DNA of 64,000 nucleotides from Trebonia sp963771985 (GTDB lineage: Bacteria > Actinomycetota > Actinomycetes > Streptosporangiales > Streptosporangiaceae), in contig CAVYVO010000003.1 of assembly GCA_963771985.1 (NCBI GenBank), positions 248,001 through 312,000 on the forward strand. The letters are read 5' to 3'. Positions 46,254 through 53,720 of the stretch are shown here, piece after piece (the first letter of the stretch is position 1; the number at the start of each line of letters is the position of its first letter). Both the position numbers and the translations under genes were made by a program. The notes below the pieces were generated by a model that ran no database searches, had not been told where the DNA came from, and worked only from the letters and a program-made list of their open reading frames with translations.

Positions 46254-47122
46254 GCGGGAACATCCAGCTGCTGGCCGACGCCCTGGCCCAGGCGAAGCAG
46301 GAGAACCGGGCCGCCCTCATCGCGTACCTGCCGGCCGGTTTCCCGACCGTCGACGGGGGCATCGCCGCGATGCGGGCTGCCCTGGACAGCGGCGCCGACG
46401 TCCTCGAGGTCGGGCTGCCGTACAGCGATCCGGTGCTGGACGGCCCGGTAATTCAGACCGCCGATGACATCGCCCTGCGCGGCGGCGTCCGGATCAACGA
46501 CGTCATCCGCACGGTGCGTGAGGCCCACCGGGCCACGGGCAAGCCAGCCCTGGTGATGTCGTACTGGAATCCGATCGCCCGCTACGGCATCGAGCGTTTC
46601 ACCAGCGAGCTGGCTGAGGCCGACGGCGCGGGCTGCATCCTGCTCGACCTGCCCGTGCAGGAATCCGCGCCGTGGCGGCGGCACGCCGCCGCGCACGGCC
46701 TCGCCACCATCTTCGTGGTCGCGCCGAGCAGCACCGGCGAACGGATGCGGGCGATCGCCGCGGCCGGTTCGGGATTCGTTTACGCCTCCGCGCTGATGGG
46801 CGTCACCGGCGCCCGCGAATCCGTCAGCGAGGCCGCGGGCTCTTTGGTGCGACGCGTCAGAGCGGCCACCGAACTCCCCGTCTGCGTCGGCATCGGCATC
46901 TCCACCGGCGCGCAGGCCGCCCAGGTGGCCGACTTCGCCGACGGCGTGATCGTCGGGTCCGCCCTGGTCAAGGCGATCCTCGACGCGCCTGGCCAGGCCG
47001 AGGGACTCGCAGCCGTCCGAAAGCTCACCGCCGAGCTCGCCGACGGCGTCCGCAGCGTTCGGCGGGAGACGGATCGTGGACCTGCTGGTCGGCGACCCCC
47101 TGCCCCGGATCTGCTGACCTGA
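46250..47122 (+). CDS. trpA: Tryptophan synthase alpha chain TrpA with altered C-terminus
   Basis: GTG 46250 in a GTGA overlap with trpB. TIM barrel: ALIAYLPAGFPTVDGGIAAM, VLEVGLPYSDPVLDGPVIQT (catalytic Glu and Asp loop), ALVMSYWNPIARYGIERF, GCILLDLPVQESAPW, FVYASALMGVTGARESVS and VGIGISTGAQAAQVADFADG. Normal sequence ends near LTAELADGVRS; the last about 20 residues are read out of frame from a fossil hypE end. Probably still active. No other trp genes in the window. Confidence 0.85.
   Translation: MSGNIQLLADALAQAKQENRAALIAYLPAGFPTVDGGIAAMRAALDSGADVLEVGLPYSDPVLDGPVIQTADDIALRGGVRINDVIRTVREAHRATGKPALVMSYWNPIARYGIERFTSELAEADGAGCILLDLPVQESAPWRRHAAAHGLATIFVVAPSSTGERMRAIAAAGSGFVYASALMGVTGARESVSEAAGSLVRRVRAATELPVCVGIGISTGAQAAQVADFADGVIVGSALVKAILDAPGQAEGLAAVRKLTAELADGVRSVRRETDRGPAGRRPPAPDLLT
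47058..47117 (+). pseudogene. Fossil 3' end of a second hypE copy, fused to trpA
   Basis: In the frame not used by trpA this reads GGRRIVDLLVGDPLPRIC and stop, against GGTRIVDLLVGDPLPRIC at the true hypE end (43550-43604). Nucleotide differences are almost all at synonymous third positions, so the piece evolved as coding sequence before it was cut off. Confidence 0.75.
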
Positions 47123-47164
47123 ACCGCCACGCCGGTGGCCCCGCGGGAGCTGGCCGCGCCGTGC

Positions 47165-48406
47165 TCACGGGCGGGGCGCGGCCAGGTACCGCGCGAGGTG
47201 ATCGATCACCTCGCGCGCGTCGTCCTCGATGCCGTAGATGAACGTGGACTTGCGCCGTCGCAGCACGGGCAGCCCCAGGGCGTACAGTCCCGGGCTGTCG
47301 ACCACGCCGCCCTCGTGACGCAGCTGGCCTTTGGCGTCGACCACGGGCACGTCGAGCCATGCGTAGTCGGGCCGGAAACCCGTCGCCCACACGATCGCGC
47401 GGATCTCGCCGCTGCCCAGGTCGAGCTGGAGCCGCGCCGAGAAGGGCACACCCGTCGGCGCGAAGCGCTCGGGCGGGCCGAACTCCGCGTCGCGCCCGCT
47501 CGTCAGTGCCCATTCGTCGAACCCGTCAAGCAGGCGCCCCATCTTGAGGTCCGCGAGGGAGAACACGTTCCGCAGGCCGCCGGAGAACAGCGCGCGGCCG
47601 TCGCGGACAGCGGCCCAGCGGCCCACCATCTCGACGCCCATCGAGGCGAGCGCGTTGAGATCGAGCGTCGTCCGCTCGGGCGTCCCGACGAGCTGCGGCG
47701 AGGGCAGCCGCCGCGCCCGCGTGAGATCGTCGACCTCGTCGTAGCGCTGATCCCACAGGCCTGACGCGTCCATCCACCACAGCACGTCGCGTCCCCGGTA
47801 CGTCCGCGGCAACCGGACGTGCTCTCCCACCGACAAGGTCACCGGCCGGCCCGACCGCTGCAGCTCGGCTGCCAGCTGCACACCGGTAGCCGACGCGCCC
47901 GCGACGAGCACGCCGCCGTCGGGGAGTTTGGCCGGGTCGCGGTAGTCGAACGGCGTCAGCTGCTCGACAGACGCCGGCACCGCCTCGGCGAACCGCGGCA
48001 CCGACGGCTGATTGCAGGCGCCGCTCGCGATGACCAGCGCCCGGCAGCGGATCTCGCCGCGGTTCGTCGTCACGTGGTATCCGTCGTCGGTGCGCCGCAC
48101 CGACGTGACGTTCACGCCGGTCCGGACGGGAGCGCGCGAGGCCGCGGCGAAGCGCTCGATGAAGTCGGTGACTTCGCCCACCGTCATGTAGCCGTCGGGG
48201 TCCGGGCCCGCATAGCGAAGGCCCGGCAGGCGGCTTTGCCAGTTGGGGGTGAGCAGCCGCAGCGAGTCCCAGCGTTCGCGCCGCCAGGAGTTCGCCACCT
48301 CGCCGCGCTCGAGCACGACGTGGTCGATCGACCGGTCGCTGAGGAAGTGGCTCGCGGTGAGGCCCGCGTGCCCCGCGCCGACGACGACCGTGGTTATGCG
48401 TTCGAT
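47165..48406 (-). CDS. Flavin-containing monooxygenase-like NAD(P)/FAD oxidoreductase
   Basis: About 413 aa. TTVVVGAGHAGLTASHFLSD (FAD), ANSWRRERWDSLRLLTPNWQ and DPAKLPDGGVLVAGASATGV (NADP) with VWATGFRPDYAWLDVPVV near the end are the pattern of CzcO/trimethylamine-monooxygenase-like enzymes. No ATG/GTG/TTG lies in a sensible place: GAGGGGT is followed at 7 bp by ATC (48406), one base from ATG, and a CTG (48421) overlaps the OsmC stop. So a non-standard ATC start, a CTG start, or a base error. Downstream of and probably co-transcribed with OsmC. Confidence 0.75.
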   Translation of the reverse strand: MERITTVVVGAGHAGLTASHFLSDRSIDHVVLERGEVANSWRRERWDSLRLLTPNWQSRLPGLRYAGPDPDGYMTVGEVTDFIERFAAASRAPVRTGVNVTSVRRTDDGYHVTTNRGEIRCRALVIASGACNQPSVPRFAEAVPASVEQLTPFDYRDPAKLPDGGVLVAGASATGVQLAAELQRSGRPVTLSVGEHVRLPRTYRGRDVLWWMDASGLWDQRYDEVDDLTRARRLPSPQLVGTPERTTLDLNALASMGVEMVGRWAAVRDGRALFSGGLRNVFSLADLKMGRLLDGFDEWALTSGRDAEFGPPERFAPTGVPFSARLQLDLGSGEIRAIVWATGFRPDYAWLDVPVVDAKGQLRHEGGVVDSPGLYALGLPVLRRRKSTFIYGIEDDAREVIDHLARYLAAPRP

Positions 48407-48417
48407 CGCTTGACCCC

Positions 48418-48969
48418 TCAGGCGACTTCGACGGTGACGTTCGTCGGGTTCGTGAGCGCGTCGAACACGGCGGAGCGCTTCTGGGACTGGGCCACCAGCG
48501 CCTCGATGTCCTCCTTCGACGCGTCCGCGTCGATGGTGAACGTGACCTTGATGTCGTTGTAGCCGTTGCGGACGTCGCTGTCGGCGCCGAGGATCCCGCG
48601 GATGTCGTGCGCGCCCTCGACCTTCGCCTCGACGGAGCGCAGTTGGATGCCGCGGTTCTGCGCGACGGACGCCACGCCCGCCGTCAGGCAGCTGGCCAGG
48701 CCGACGATGAGGTACTCGATCGGCGTGATGCCCTTGTCCGTCGCCGCGAAGACCTCGGGGTGGTCGGCCTCGAACACCGACTCCTGCAGGTGGTTCTGCT
48801 CCTGGCCGAGCCCGAAGAAGCTCTGCACCTTGATCGTGCTGTGCACGCCGCTCTGCCACTTGGCGGACGCGCGCCAGGCGAACTGGGCGGCCTCCGGCGC
48901 GCCCTTCAGTGCTTCGCGCGCGTCGAGCAGTGCCTGCACGTTGACGCCATTGTCGGCAACCGTAGTCAT
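48418..48969 (-). CDS. OsmC-family protein
   Basis: 183 aa. GITPIEYLIVGLASCLTAGV is the OsmC motif with the reactive Cys; VFEADHPEVFAATDKG holds the region of the first Cys, which is absent here (Glu/Asp rich), so the usual two-Cys peroxidatic pair may be incomplete. The C-terminus KVTFTIDADASKEDIEALVA is typical. Possibly peroxide or organic hydroperoxide handling, or a one-Cys subgroup. Divergent from metX. Confidence 0.8.
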   Translation of the reverse strand: MTTVADNGVNVQALLDAREALKGAPEAAQFAWRASAKWQSGVHSTIKVQSFFGLGQEQNHLQESVFEADHPEVFAATDKGITPIEYLIVGLASCLTAGVASVAQNRGIQLRSVEAKVEGAHDIRGILGADSDVRNGYNDIKVTFTIDADASKEDIEALVAQSQKRSAVFDALTNPTNVTVEVA

Positions 48970-49017
48970 GTCGCGTGATCCCCTCTCGCCACGTCCCTTT
49001 ATTCCCTATGAGACTGC

Positions 49018-49056
49018 TTGACAATACACCGGTCAGGGCGAGTTAACATAGCCCCT
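49018..49056 (+). promoter_or_regulatory. Candidate promoter for a leaderless metX transcript
   Basis: TTGACA at 49018-49023 and TAACAT at 49044-49049 (20-bp spacer, longer than ideal). A start 7 bp beyond the -10 falls on the metX ATG at 49057, and no Shine-Dalgarno sequence precedes that ATG. Both facts suit leaderless mRNA, common in actinomycetes. Confidence 0.4.
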
Positions 49057-50304
49057 ATGGCGGAGCCAGCCTCGACGCTCGCGGCCGGCTCTGTCGGCAC
49101 TGTCGAAACGCAGTATCTCGACCTGCCGGAGCCGGTGCGGCTCGACGGCGGGCGGAAGCTTTACCCGGTCCGAGTAGCGTACGAGACCTACGGCGCCCTT
49201 TCGCCGCGGCGGGACAACGTCATCCTGGTGTGCCACGCGCTCAGCGGCGACGCCCACGCGGCGGGTTTCGCGAAGAAGCCGCCCGAAGAGAGCACACGCG
49301 ACGGGTTCGGGGCGGAGGATCGCGACGGCGCGGCCGGCAAAGGGCTCGGCTGGTGGGACGGGATGATCGGCCCCGGCAAGGCGTTCGACACCGACCGCTT
49401 CTTCGTCGTCTCGACGAACCTGCTCGGCGGCTGCCGCGGGACGACGGGACCGTCGTCGACCGACCCGGCGACAGGCAAGCCGTACGGGCCGGACTTCCCC
49501 GTGATCACGGTCGCCGATATGGTCCGGACCGAGCGCGCGTTCCTGGACGAACTCGGTATCGAGCGGCTCGCGGCGGTGGCCGGCGGCTCGCTCGGCGGGA
49601 TGCAGGCGTTCGAGTGGGCGGTCCTGTTCCCTGATCAGGTCGACGCCGTCGTGGCGATCGCCAGCACGCACGCCCTCCAGCCGCAGGGCGTGGCCTGGAA
49701 CGCGATCGCACGCGACTCGATCATGCGCGACCCGGCCTGGCAAGGCGGCCGCTACTACGGCACGGGCGCGGCGCCCCACGCCGGCATGGGCGTGGCGCGG
49801 ATGGTCGGGCACGTCACGTACCTGTCCGGGCTGGCGCTGAGCGACAAGTTCGGTCGGCGGCTGCAGTTCGCCGACGACATCCGCTACACGATCACCGAAC
49901 CGGAGTTCGCGGTCGAGAGCTACCTGCGCCACCAGGCTGACTCGTTCGTGAGGCGCTTCGACGCCAACACCTATCTCTACCTGTCGCGCGCGCTGACGTA
50001 TTTCGATCTCGGGCGGCAGCACGGCGGCGGATCGCTCGCGCGCGCACTGGCAGGCGTGCGGGCGCGGACGCTGCTGATAGCGTTCAGCTCCGACTGGCTG
50101 TACCCGCCGTCGGCGTCGCGGGAGATCGCCGACGCGCTGCATGCTCTCGGCAAGCCGGCCGAGTTCCATGTGATCGAGGCGCCGTACGGCCACGACTGCT
50201 TCCTGCTCGAGGAAGCGCGGCAGACGCCCATCATCCGCCAGTTCCTGGGCAACGGGGCAGGCAAAGGAACAGGCAAAGGGGGCAAAGGAATGAGGCCCGC
50301 ATGA
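49057..50304 (+). CDS. metX: Homoserine O-acetyltransferase MetX
   Basis: 415 aa from ATG 49057. Alpha/beta hydrolase acyltransferase: VILVCHALSGDAHAAG, GLGWWDGMIGPGKAFDTDRF, TNLLGGCRGTTGPSSTDPAT, the nucleophile in GGSLGGMQAFEWAV, Asp in FSSDWLYPPS and His in APYGHDCFLLEE. It acetylates homoserine for direct sulfhydrylation by MetY. ATGA overlap with metY. The C-terminal Gly/Lys tail (GNGAGKGTGKGGKG) is an unusual extension. Confidence 0.93.
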   Translation: MAEPASTLAAGSVGTVETQYLDLPEPVRLDGGRKLYPVRVAYETYGALSPRRDNVILVCHALSGDAHAAGFAKKPPEESTRDGFGAEDRDGAAGKGLGWWDGMIGPGKAFDTDRFFVVSTNLLGGCRGTTGPSSTDPATGKPYGPDFPVITVADMVRTERAFLDELGIERLAAVAGGSLGGMQAFEWAVLFPDQVDAVVAIASTHALQPQGVAWNAIARDSIMRDPAWQGGRYYGTGAAPHAGMGVARMVGHVTYLSGLALSDKFGRRLQFADDIRYTITEPEFAVESYLRHQADSFVRRFDANTYLYLSRALTYFDLGRQHGGGSLARALAGVRARTLLIAFSSDWLYPPSASREIADALHALGKPAEFHVIEAPYGHDCFLLEEARQTPIIRQFLGNGAGKGTGKGGKGMRPA

Positions 50305-51638
50305 CCGACAAGCTCTCCCGTACCGAGGAAGCACGCGAGTTCGGATTCGAGACACGGCAGCTGCACGCCGGGCAGCGGCCCGACCCGAACACGGGCGCGC
50401 GAGCGGTGCCGATCTTCCAGACGACCAGCTACGTGTTCGAGGACCCGGAATCGGCGGCGGCCTACTTCAACCTGCAGGAGTACGGGAACACGTACTCGCG
50501 CATCATGAACCCGACCGTCGCGGTGTTCGAGGAGCGGGTGGCGAACCTCGAAGGCGGCGCCGGCGCGGTGGCGTTCGCCAGCGGGATCGCCGCGCAGGCG
50601 GCCGCGCTCTTCACGCTGTTGCAGCCGGGCGACCACGTCGTCTCGTCCGCGGCGCTCTACGGCGGGACGGTCAACCAGTTCAAGCACCTGCTGCGCAAGA
50701 TGAACGTGGAACTGACGTGGGTCGATCCCGACGACCTGGACGCGTGGCGGCAGGCGGTCCGCCCGAACACGAAGGCGTTCTTCGGCGAGACGATCGGCAA
50801 CCCGGCGGGTAACGTGCTCGACATCGAGGCCATCGCCTCGATCGCGCACGAGCATGAGCTGCCGCTGATCGTGGACAACACGTTCGCTACTCCGTACCTG
50901 TGCCGCCCGATCGAGTGGGGCGCCGACATCGTGATCCACTCGGCGACCAAGTTCATCGGCGGCCACGGCACGAGCATCGGCGGTGTCGTCGTCGAAGCCG
51001 GCACGTTCAACTGGTCCAACGGGCGGTTTCCCGTGGTCGCGGAGCCATCGCCTGCTTATCACGGCCTGCAGTTCCACGAGACGTTCGGGACGTACGGGTA
51101 TCTGATGAAGCTGCGGGCCGAGACCCTGCGCGATCTCGGCGCCGCGATGTCGCCGTTCAACGCCTTCCTGTTCCTGCAGGGGCTTGAGACGCTGTCGCTG
51201 CGGATGGAGCGGCACGTCGCCAACGCGCGGGCCGTCTCGGCGTTCCTCGAATCGCACGAGCTCGCGTCGAACGTGACCTACCCGGGCTTGCCGTCGAGCA
51301 AATATCAGCCGCTCGCGGCGAAATACCTGCCGCGCGGCGCCGGAGCGGTGTTCTCGTTCGACTGCGCCGGCGGCCGGGCCGGCGGGCAGGATCTCATCCG
51401 CGGCCTGCGGCTCTGGTCCCACCTGGCGAACGTCGGGGACGCGAAGAGCCTGATCATCCACCCGGCCAGCACCACGCACCGCCAGCTGAGCGACGACGAA
51501 CTGCGGGCGGCGGGTGTCGGGCCGGGGTCGGTGCGGCTGTCGGTCGGCACCGAGTCCGTCGAGGACCTGATCTGGGATCTCGAGCAGGGTTTCAAATGCG
51601 TGGCGGCGGCAGCGGGGGAGCAGGTGGCGACGGCGTGA
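50301..51638 (+). CDS. metY: O-acetylhomoserine sulfhydrylase MetY
   Basis: 445 aa. Cys/Met-metabolism PLP enzyme: ETRQLHAGQRPDPNTGARAV, YSRIMNPTVAVFEERVANLE, AVAFASGIAAQAAAL, LIVDNTFATPYLCRP, PLP lysine in IHSATKFIGGHGTSIGG, and SLIIHPASTTHRQLSDDEL to SVRLSVGTESVEDLIWDLEQ. Makes homocysteine from O-acetylhomoserine and sulfide. Coupled to metX. Confidence 0.93.
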   Translation: MTDKLSRTEEAREFGFETRQLHAGQRPDPNTGARAVPIFQTTSYVFEDPESAAAYFNLQEYGNTYSRIMNPTVAVFEERVANLEGGAGAVAFASGIAAQAAALFTLLQPGDHVVSSAALYGGTVNQFKHLLRKMNVELTWVDPDDLDAWRQAVRPNTKAFFGETIGNPAGNVLDIEAIASIAHEHELPLIVDNTFATPYLCRPIEWGADIVIHSATKFIGGHGTSIGGVVVEAGTFNWSNGRFPVVAEPSPAYHGLQFHETFGTYGYLMKLRAETLRDLGAAMSPFNAFLFLQGLETLSLRMERHVANARAVSAFLESHELASNVTYPGLPSSKYQPLAAKYLPRGAGAVFSFDCAGGRAGGQDLIRGLRLWSHLANVGDAKSLIIHPASTTHRQLSDDELRAAGVGPGSVRLSVGTESVEDLIWDLEQGFKCVAAAAGEQVATA

Positions 51639-52135
51639 GCGGGGAACAGAGCATGACCGATCTCGCGCGGTACCAGGACCCGTTGACGATCCAGCGCGTG
51701 CTCCACACCGCCGGGACGATCGCGATCGTGGGCCTGTCGAAGAACGAGCTGCGGGCCAGCTATTTCGTCGGCTACTACCTCAAGCGGCACGGCTACCGGG
51801 TGATCCCCGTGAATCCCCGCGAGACGGAGATCCTCGGCGAGACCTGCTACGCGAGCCTGCTGGACGTCCCGGTGCCGGTGGATGTCGTGAACGTCTTCCG
51901 CGCACCGGATGCGCTGCCTTCGATCGCCCGGGAGGCGGTGGCGATCGGCGCCGGCGCCCTGTGGTGCCAGTTCGGCGTGATCAATGAGGAGGGGGCGCGG
52001 ATCGCCGAGGACGGCGGCGTGACGGTGATCATGGACCGCTGCATCAAGGTCGAGCACGCGCGCTACATGGGCCGCATGCACTGGCTCGGCTTCAACACGC
52101 AGCGCATCACGTCCGTCCGCGCCGGGCTCCAGTAG
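51635..52135 (+). CDS. CoA-binding (YccU-like) Rossmann protein
   Basis: 166 aa from GTG 51635 in a GTGA overlap with metY; ATG 51653 is an alternative. GTIAIVGLSKNELRASYFVG and HGYRVIPVNPRETEILGETC then PVPVDVVNVFRAPDALPSIA are the CoA-binding domain; IGAGALWCQFGVINEEGARI follows. The family is often attached to methionine biosynthesis genes in actinobacteria. Role unproven. Confidence 0.85.
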   Translation: MSGEQSMTDLARYQDPLTIQRVLHTAGTIAIVGLSKNELRASYFVGYYLKRHGYRVIPVNPRETEILGETCYASLLDVPVPVDVVNVFRAPDALPSIAREAVAIGAGALWCQFGVINEEGARIAEDGGVTVIMDRCIKVEHARYMGRMHWLGFNTQRITSVRAGLQ

Positions 52136-52156
52136 CGGTCGCTGAGAGTCAGAGCG

Positions 52157-52198
52157 GTCCGTTCGGGATAAAAGTCTTTTGAATTTTTCTGAACGTAC
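52157..52198. terminator. Bidirectional terminator-like AT-cored palindrome
   Basis: GGTCCGTTC...GAACGTACC arms (one mismatch) around an AT-rich centre with TTTT runs, between two convergent genes (stops at 52135 and 52264). Resembles the palindrome at 43629-43664. Confidence 0.55.
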
Positions 52199-52263
52199 CG
52201 TTGCGACTCCCAAGCCCGAACCGCACGCTGTGGCCGCCGGCGGAACCCTGGTGCCGTGCTGAT

Positions 52264-53427
52264 CTACTGGGCGACCGGGAAGCGCAGCCGGGCCGCGACC
52301 CGCGGCAGGCCATCGTGGACCGGGTACACCTGGCCGCCGTCCTCCAGTGTCCTGGTGACCATCTCCTCGATGAGATCGGGGACCGGCAGCGCCGCCGTTC
52401 CCCAGTCCGGGCACTCGTCGGCGTCAACGGACAGATTGCCGCACCTGCCGCATTCGTAGCCGGGAACAAGCCCGTCGTCCGGCACGATCAGGGCCTGCAC
52501 GGCGCACGCGTTCACCGCGGCCAGGCAGGCCGGCAGCCCGGTAGCCGTCAGGTCGCCAGGCGGCGCGGTGGCCACCTGCCCCGCCAGCCGCTCAGCGCGC
52601 TGCCCGGCCCAGCGGGCGACCAGGGGCGCGGCCAGTTCACGTACCCGGGCCGCGGTGAGCGTGCGGGTGTCGGCGGCGAAACTGCCCGCGAAGCGATCCC
52701 GCAGGCCCGGCGGAAGGCTGGCGACCAGCTGCTGGATGCCCTTGTCATGGCCGCCGATGACCAGCGGCTCCGGCTCGCCGTCGGCCATGACCTTCTCCAG
52801 CATGGCGGCCGTGTCGCGGTAGTGCCGGTCTGCGAGCTGGGCGACCCGCTGCTGCACGTGCCCGCCGCCGGAGCCAGGGCTGGGCAGGCCCGCGGCCACC
52901 GGAGCCGTCTCGGCCTCGATCTCCTCGCCGGCGACGCGGAACAGCCAGGCGCGCTGCCAGTCCACGACCGCGACCCGGTAGGCGGGGCATCGCAGTAGGG
53001 CGGTCAGGAGCGGCCGGATATGCGGCCTGATGCCCAGCACCGCCCGGTCCGGCAGGCGGCAGGGGAGCGGGAACACCTCAAACAGCCGGACATCGGCGCA
53101 GGCGAACATGGCCACGGTGCGGCCGGCCCAGTCACGCGCGCTGGCCTCCAGCTTCTCCAGGACCGAGTTCCGGTCCTCTTCCGCGACGTGCCCGCCGCCG
53201 CCGACGGCGCTTTCGGCCGCGGCGATGAGTTCATCCACGCGGGCCAGCAGGCCGCGCGGCTCGGCGGGATCCAGCGGGACGGTCAGGTACAGCGACAGCA
53301 CACCGGGATGGACGGTATGCACGGTACCGAGTTTCCCCACTTCCGCGAGAGTGATCGTGCCGTGGCGGTCCTCATCACCCTGGTGGCGGCCCTTGACCGT
53401 CAGTTCGTCCCCTGCTCGCGCTTGCAT
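52264..53427 (-). CDS. Bacterial eRF1-like (baeRF) domain protein
   Basis: 387 aa from ATG 53427 (GAGGAGG 7 bp upstream; ATG 53442 also has a site). Layout of bacterial archaeo-eukaryotic release-factor homologues: VLSLYLTVPLDPAEPRGLLA, WAGRTVAMFACADVRLFEVF, YRVAVVDWQRAWLFRVAGEE, PEPLVIGGHDKGIQQLVASL. The C-terminus has an L7Ae-like part and a Cys pair CGRCGNLSVDADECPD. Likely acts on stalled or stressed ribosomes; inferred from the family. Confidence 0.75.
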   Translation of the reverse strand: MQARAGDELTVKGRHQGDEDRHGTITLAEVGKLGTVHTVHPGVLSLYLTVPLDPAEPRGLLARVDELIAAAESAVGGGGHVAEEDRNSVLEKLEASARDWAGRTVAMFACADVRLFEVFPLPCRLPDRAVLGIRPHIRPLLTALLRCPAYRVAVVDWQRAWLFRVAGEEIEAETAPVAAGLPSPGSGGGHVQQRVAQLADRHYRDTAAMLEKVMADGEPEPLVIGGHDKGIQQLVASLPPGLRDRFAGSFAADTRTLTAARVRELAAPLVARWAGQRAERLAGQVATAPPGDLTATGLPACLAAVNACAVQALIVPDDGLVPGYECGRCGNLSVDADECPDWGTAALPVPDLIEEMVTRTLEDGGQVYPVHDGLPRVAARLRFPVAQ

Positions 53428-53543
53428 GGCTCGCCTCCTCATGGCGTCTCCTGTCAAGCAGCGTGAAACGCCGTCACGCTCCCTGACTAGGGACGAAAGT
53501 CGGCAAGCGCGACCCGCCGCGCGTCAGAAAACGGCCTCCCGGG

Positions 53544-53720
53544 TTACGGCGCCGCCAGCGACCAGAACACGTCCACATCGAAGTCGCCGGTCGACGGGTC
53601 GGGATCGCCGTAAATCTCCCAGCGAGGGCCGGCCAGCCGGTACCCGTTCGCCTTGCTCCACTCGCATACCGCCTGGTGAGTGTCGCCGATCTTGGCGACC
53701 GGGCCGGTGTGGGTCGCGGT
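53544..53720 (-). pseudogene. GyrI-like effector-binding protein, 3' fragment
   Basis: Encodes THTGPVAKIGDTHQAVCEWS and DVDVFWSLAAP to the stop at 53544, the C-terminal half of a GyrI-like domain. The N-terminal half is at 55717-56008. Separated from it by the IS4-family element; includes the left 10-bp target copy (53711-53720). Confidence 0.85.

Noticed and set aside
44972..47122. A single TrpB-TrpA fusion protein of over 700 residues
   Set aside because: The junction sequence is Arg-rich nonsense, the proper TrpB end exists in the next frame with its own stop, and trpA has a GTGA start there.
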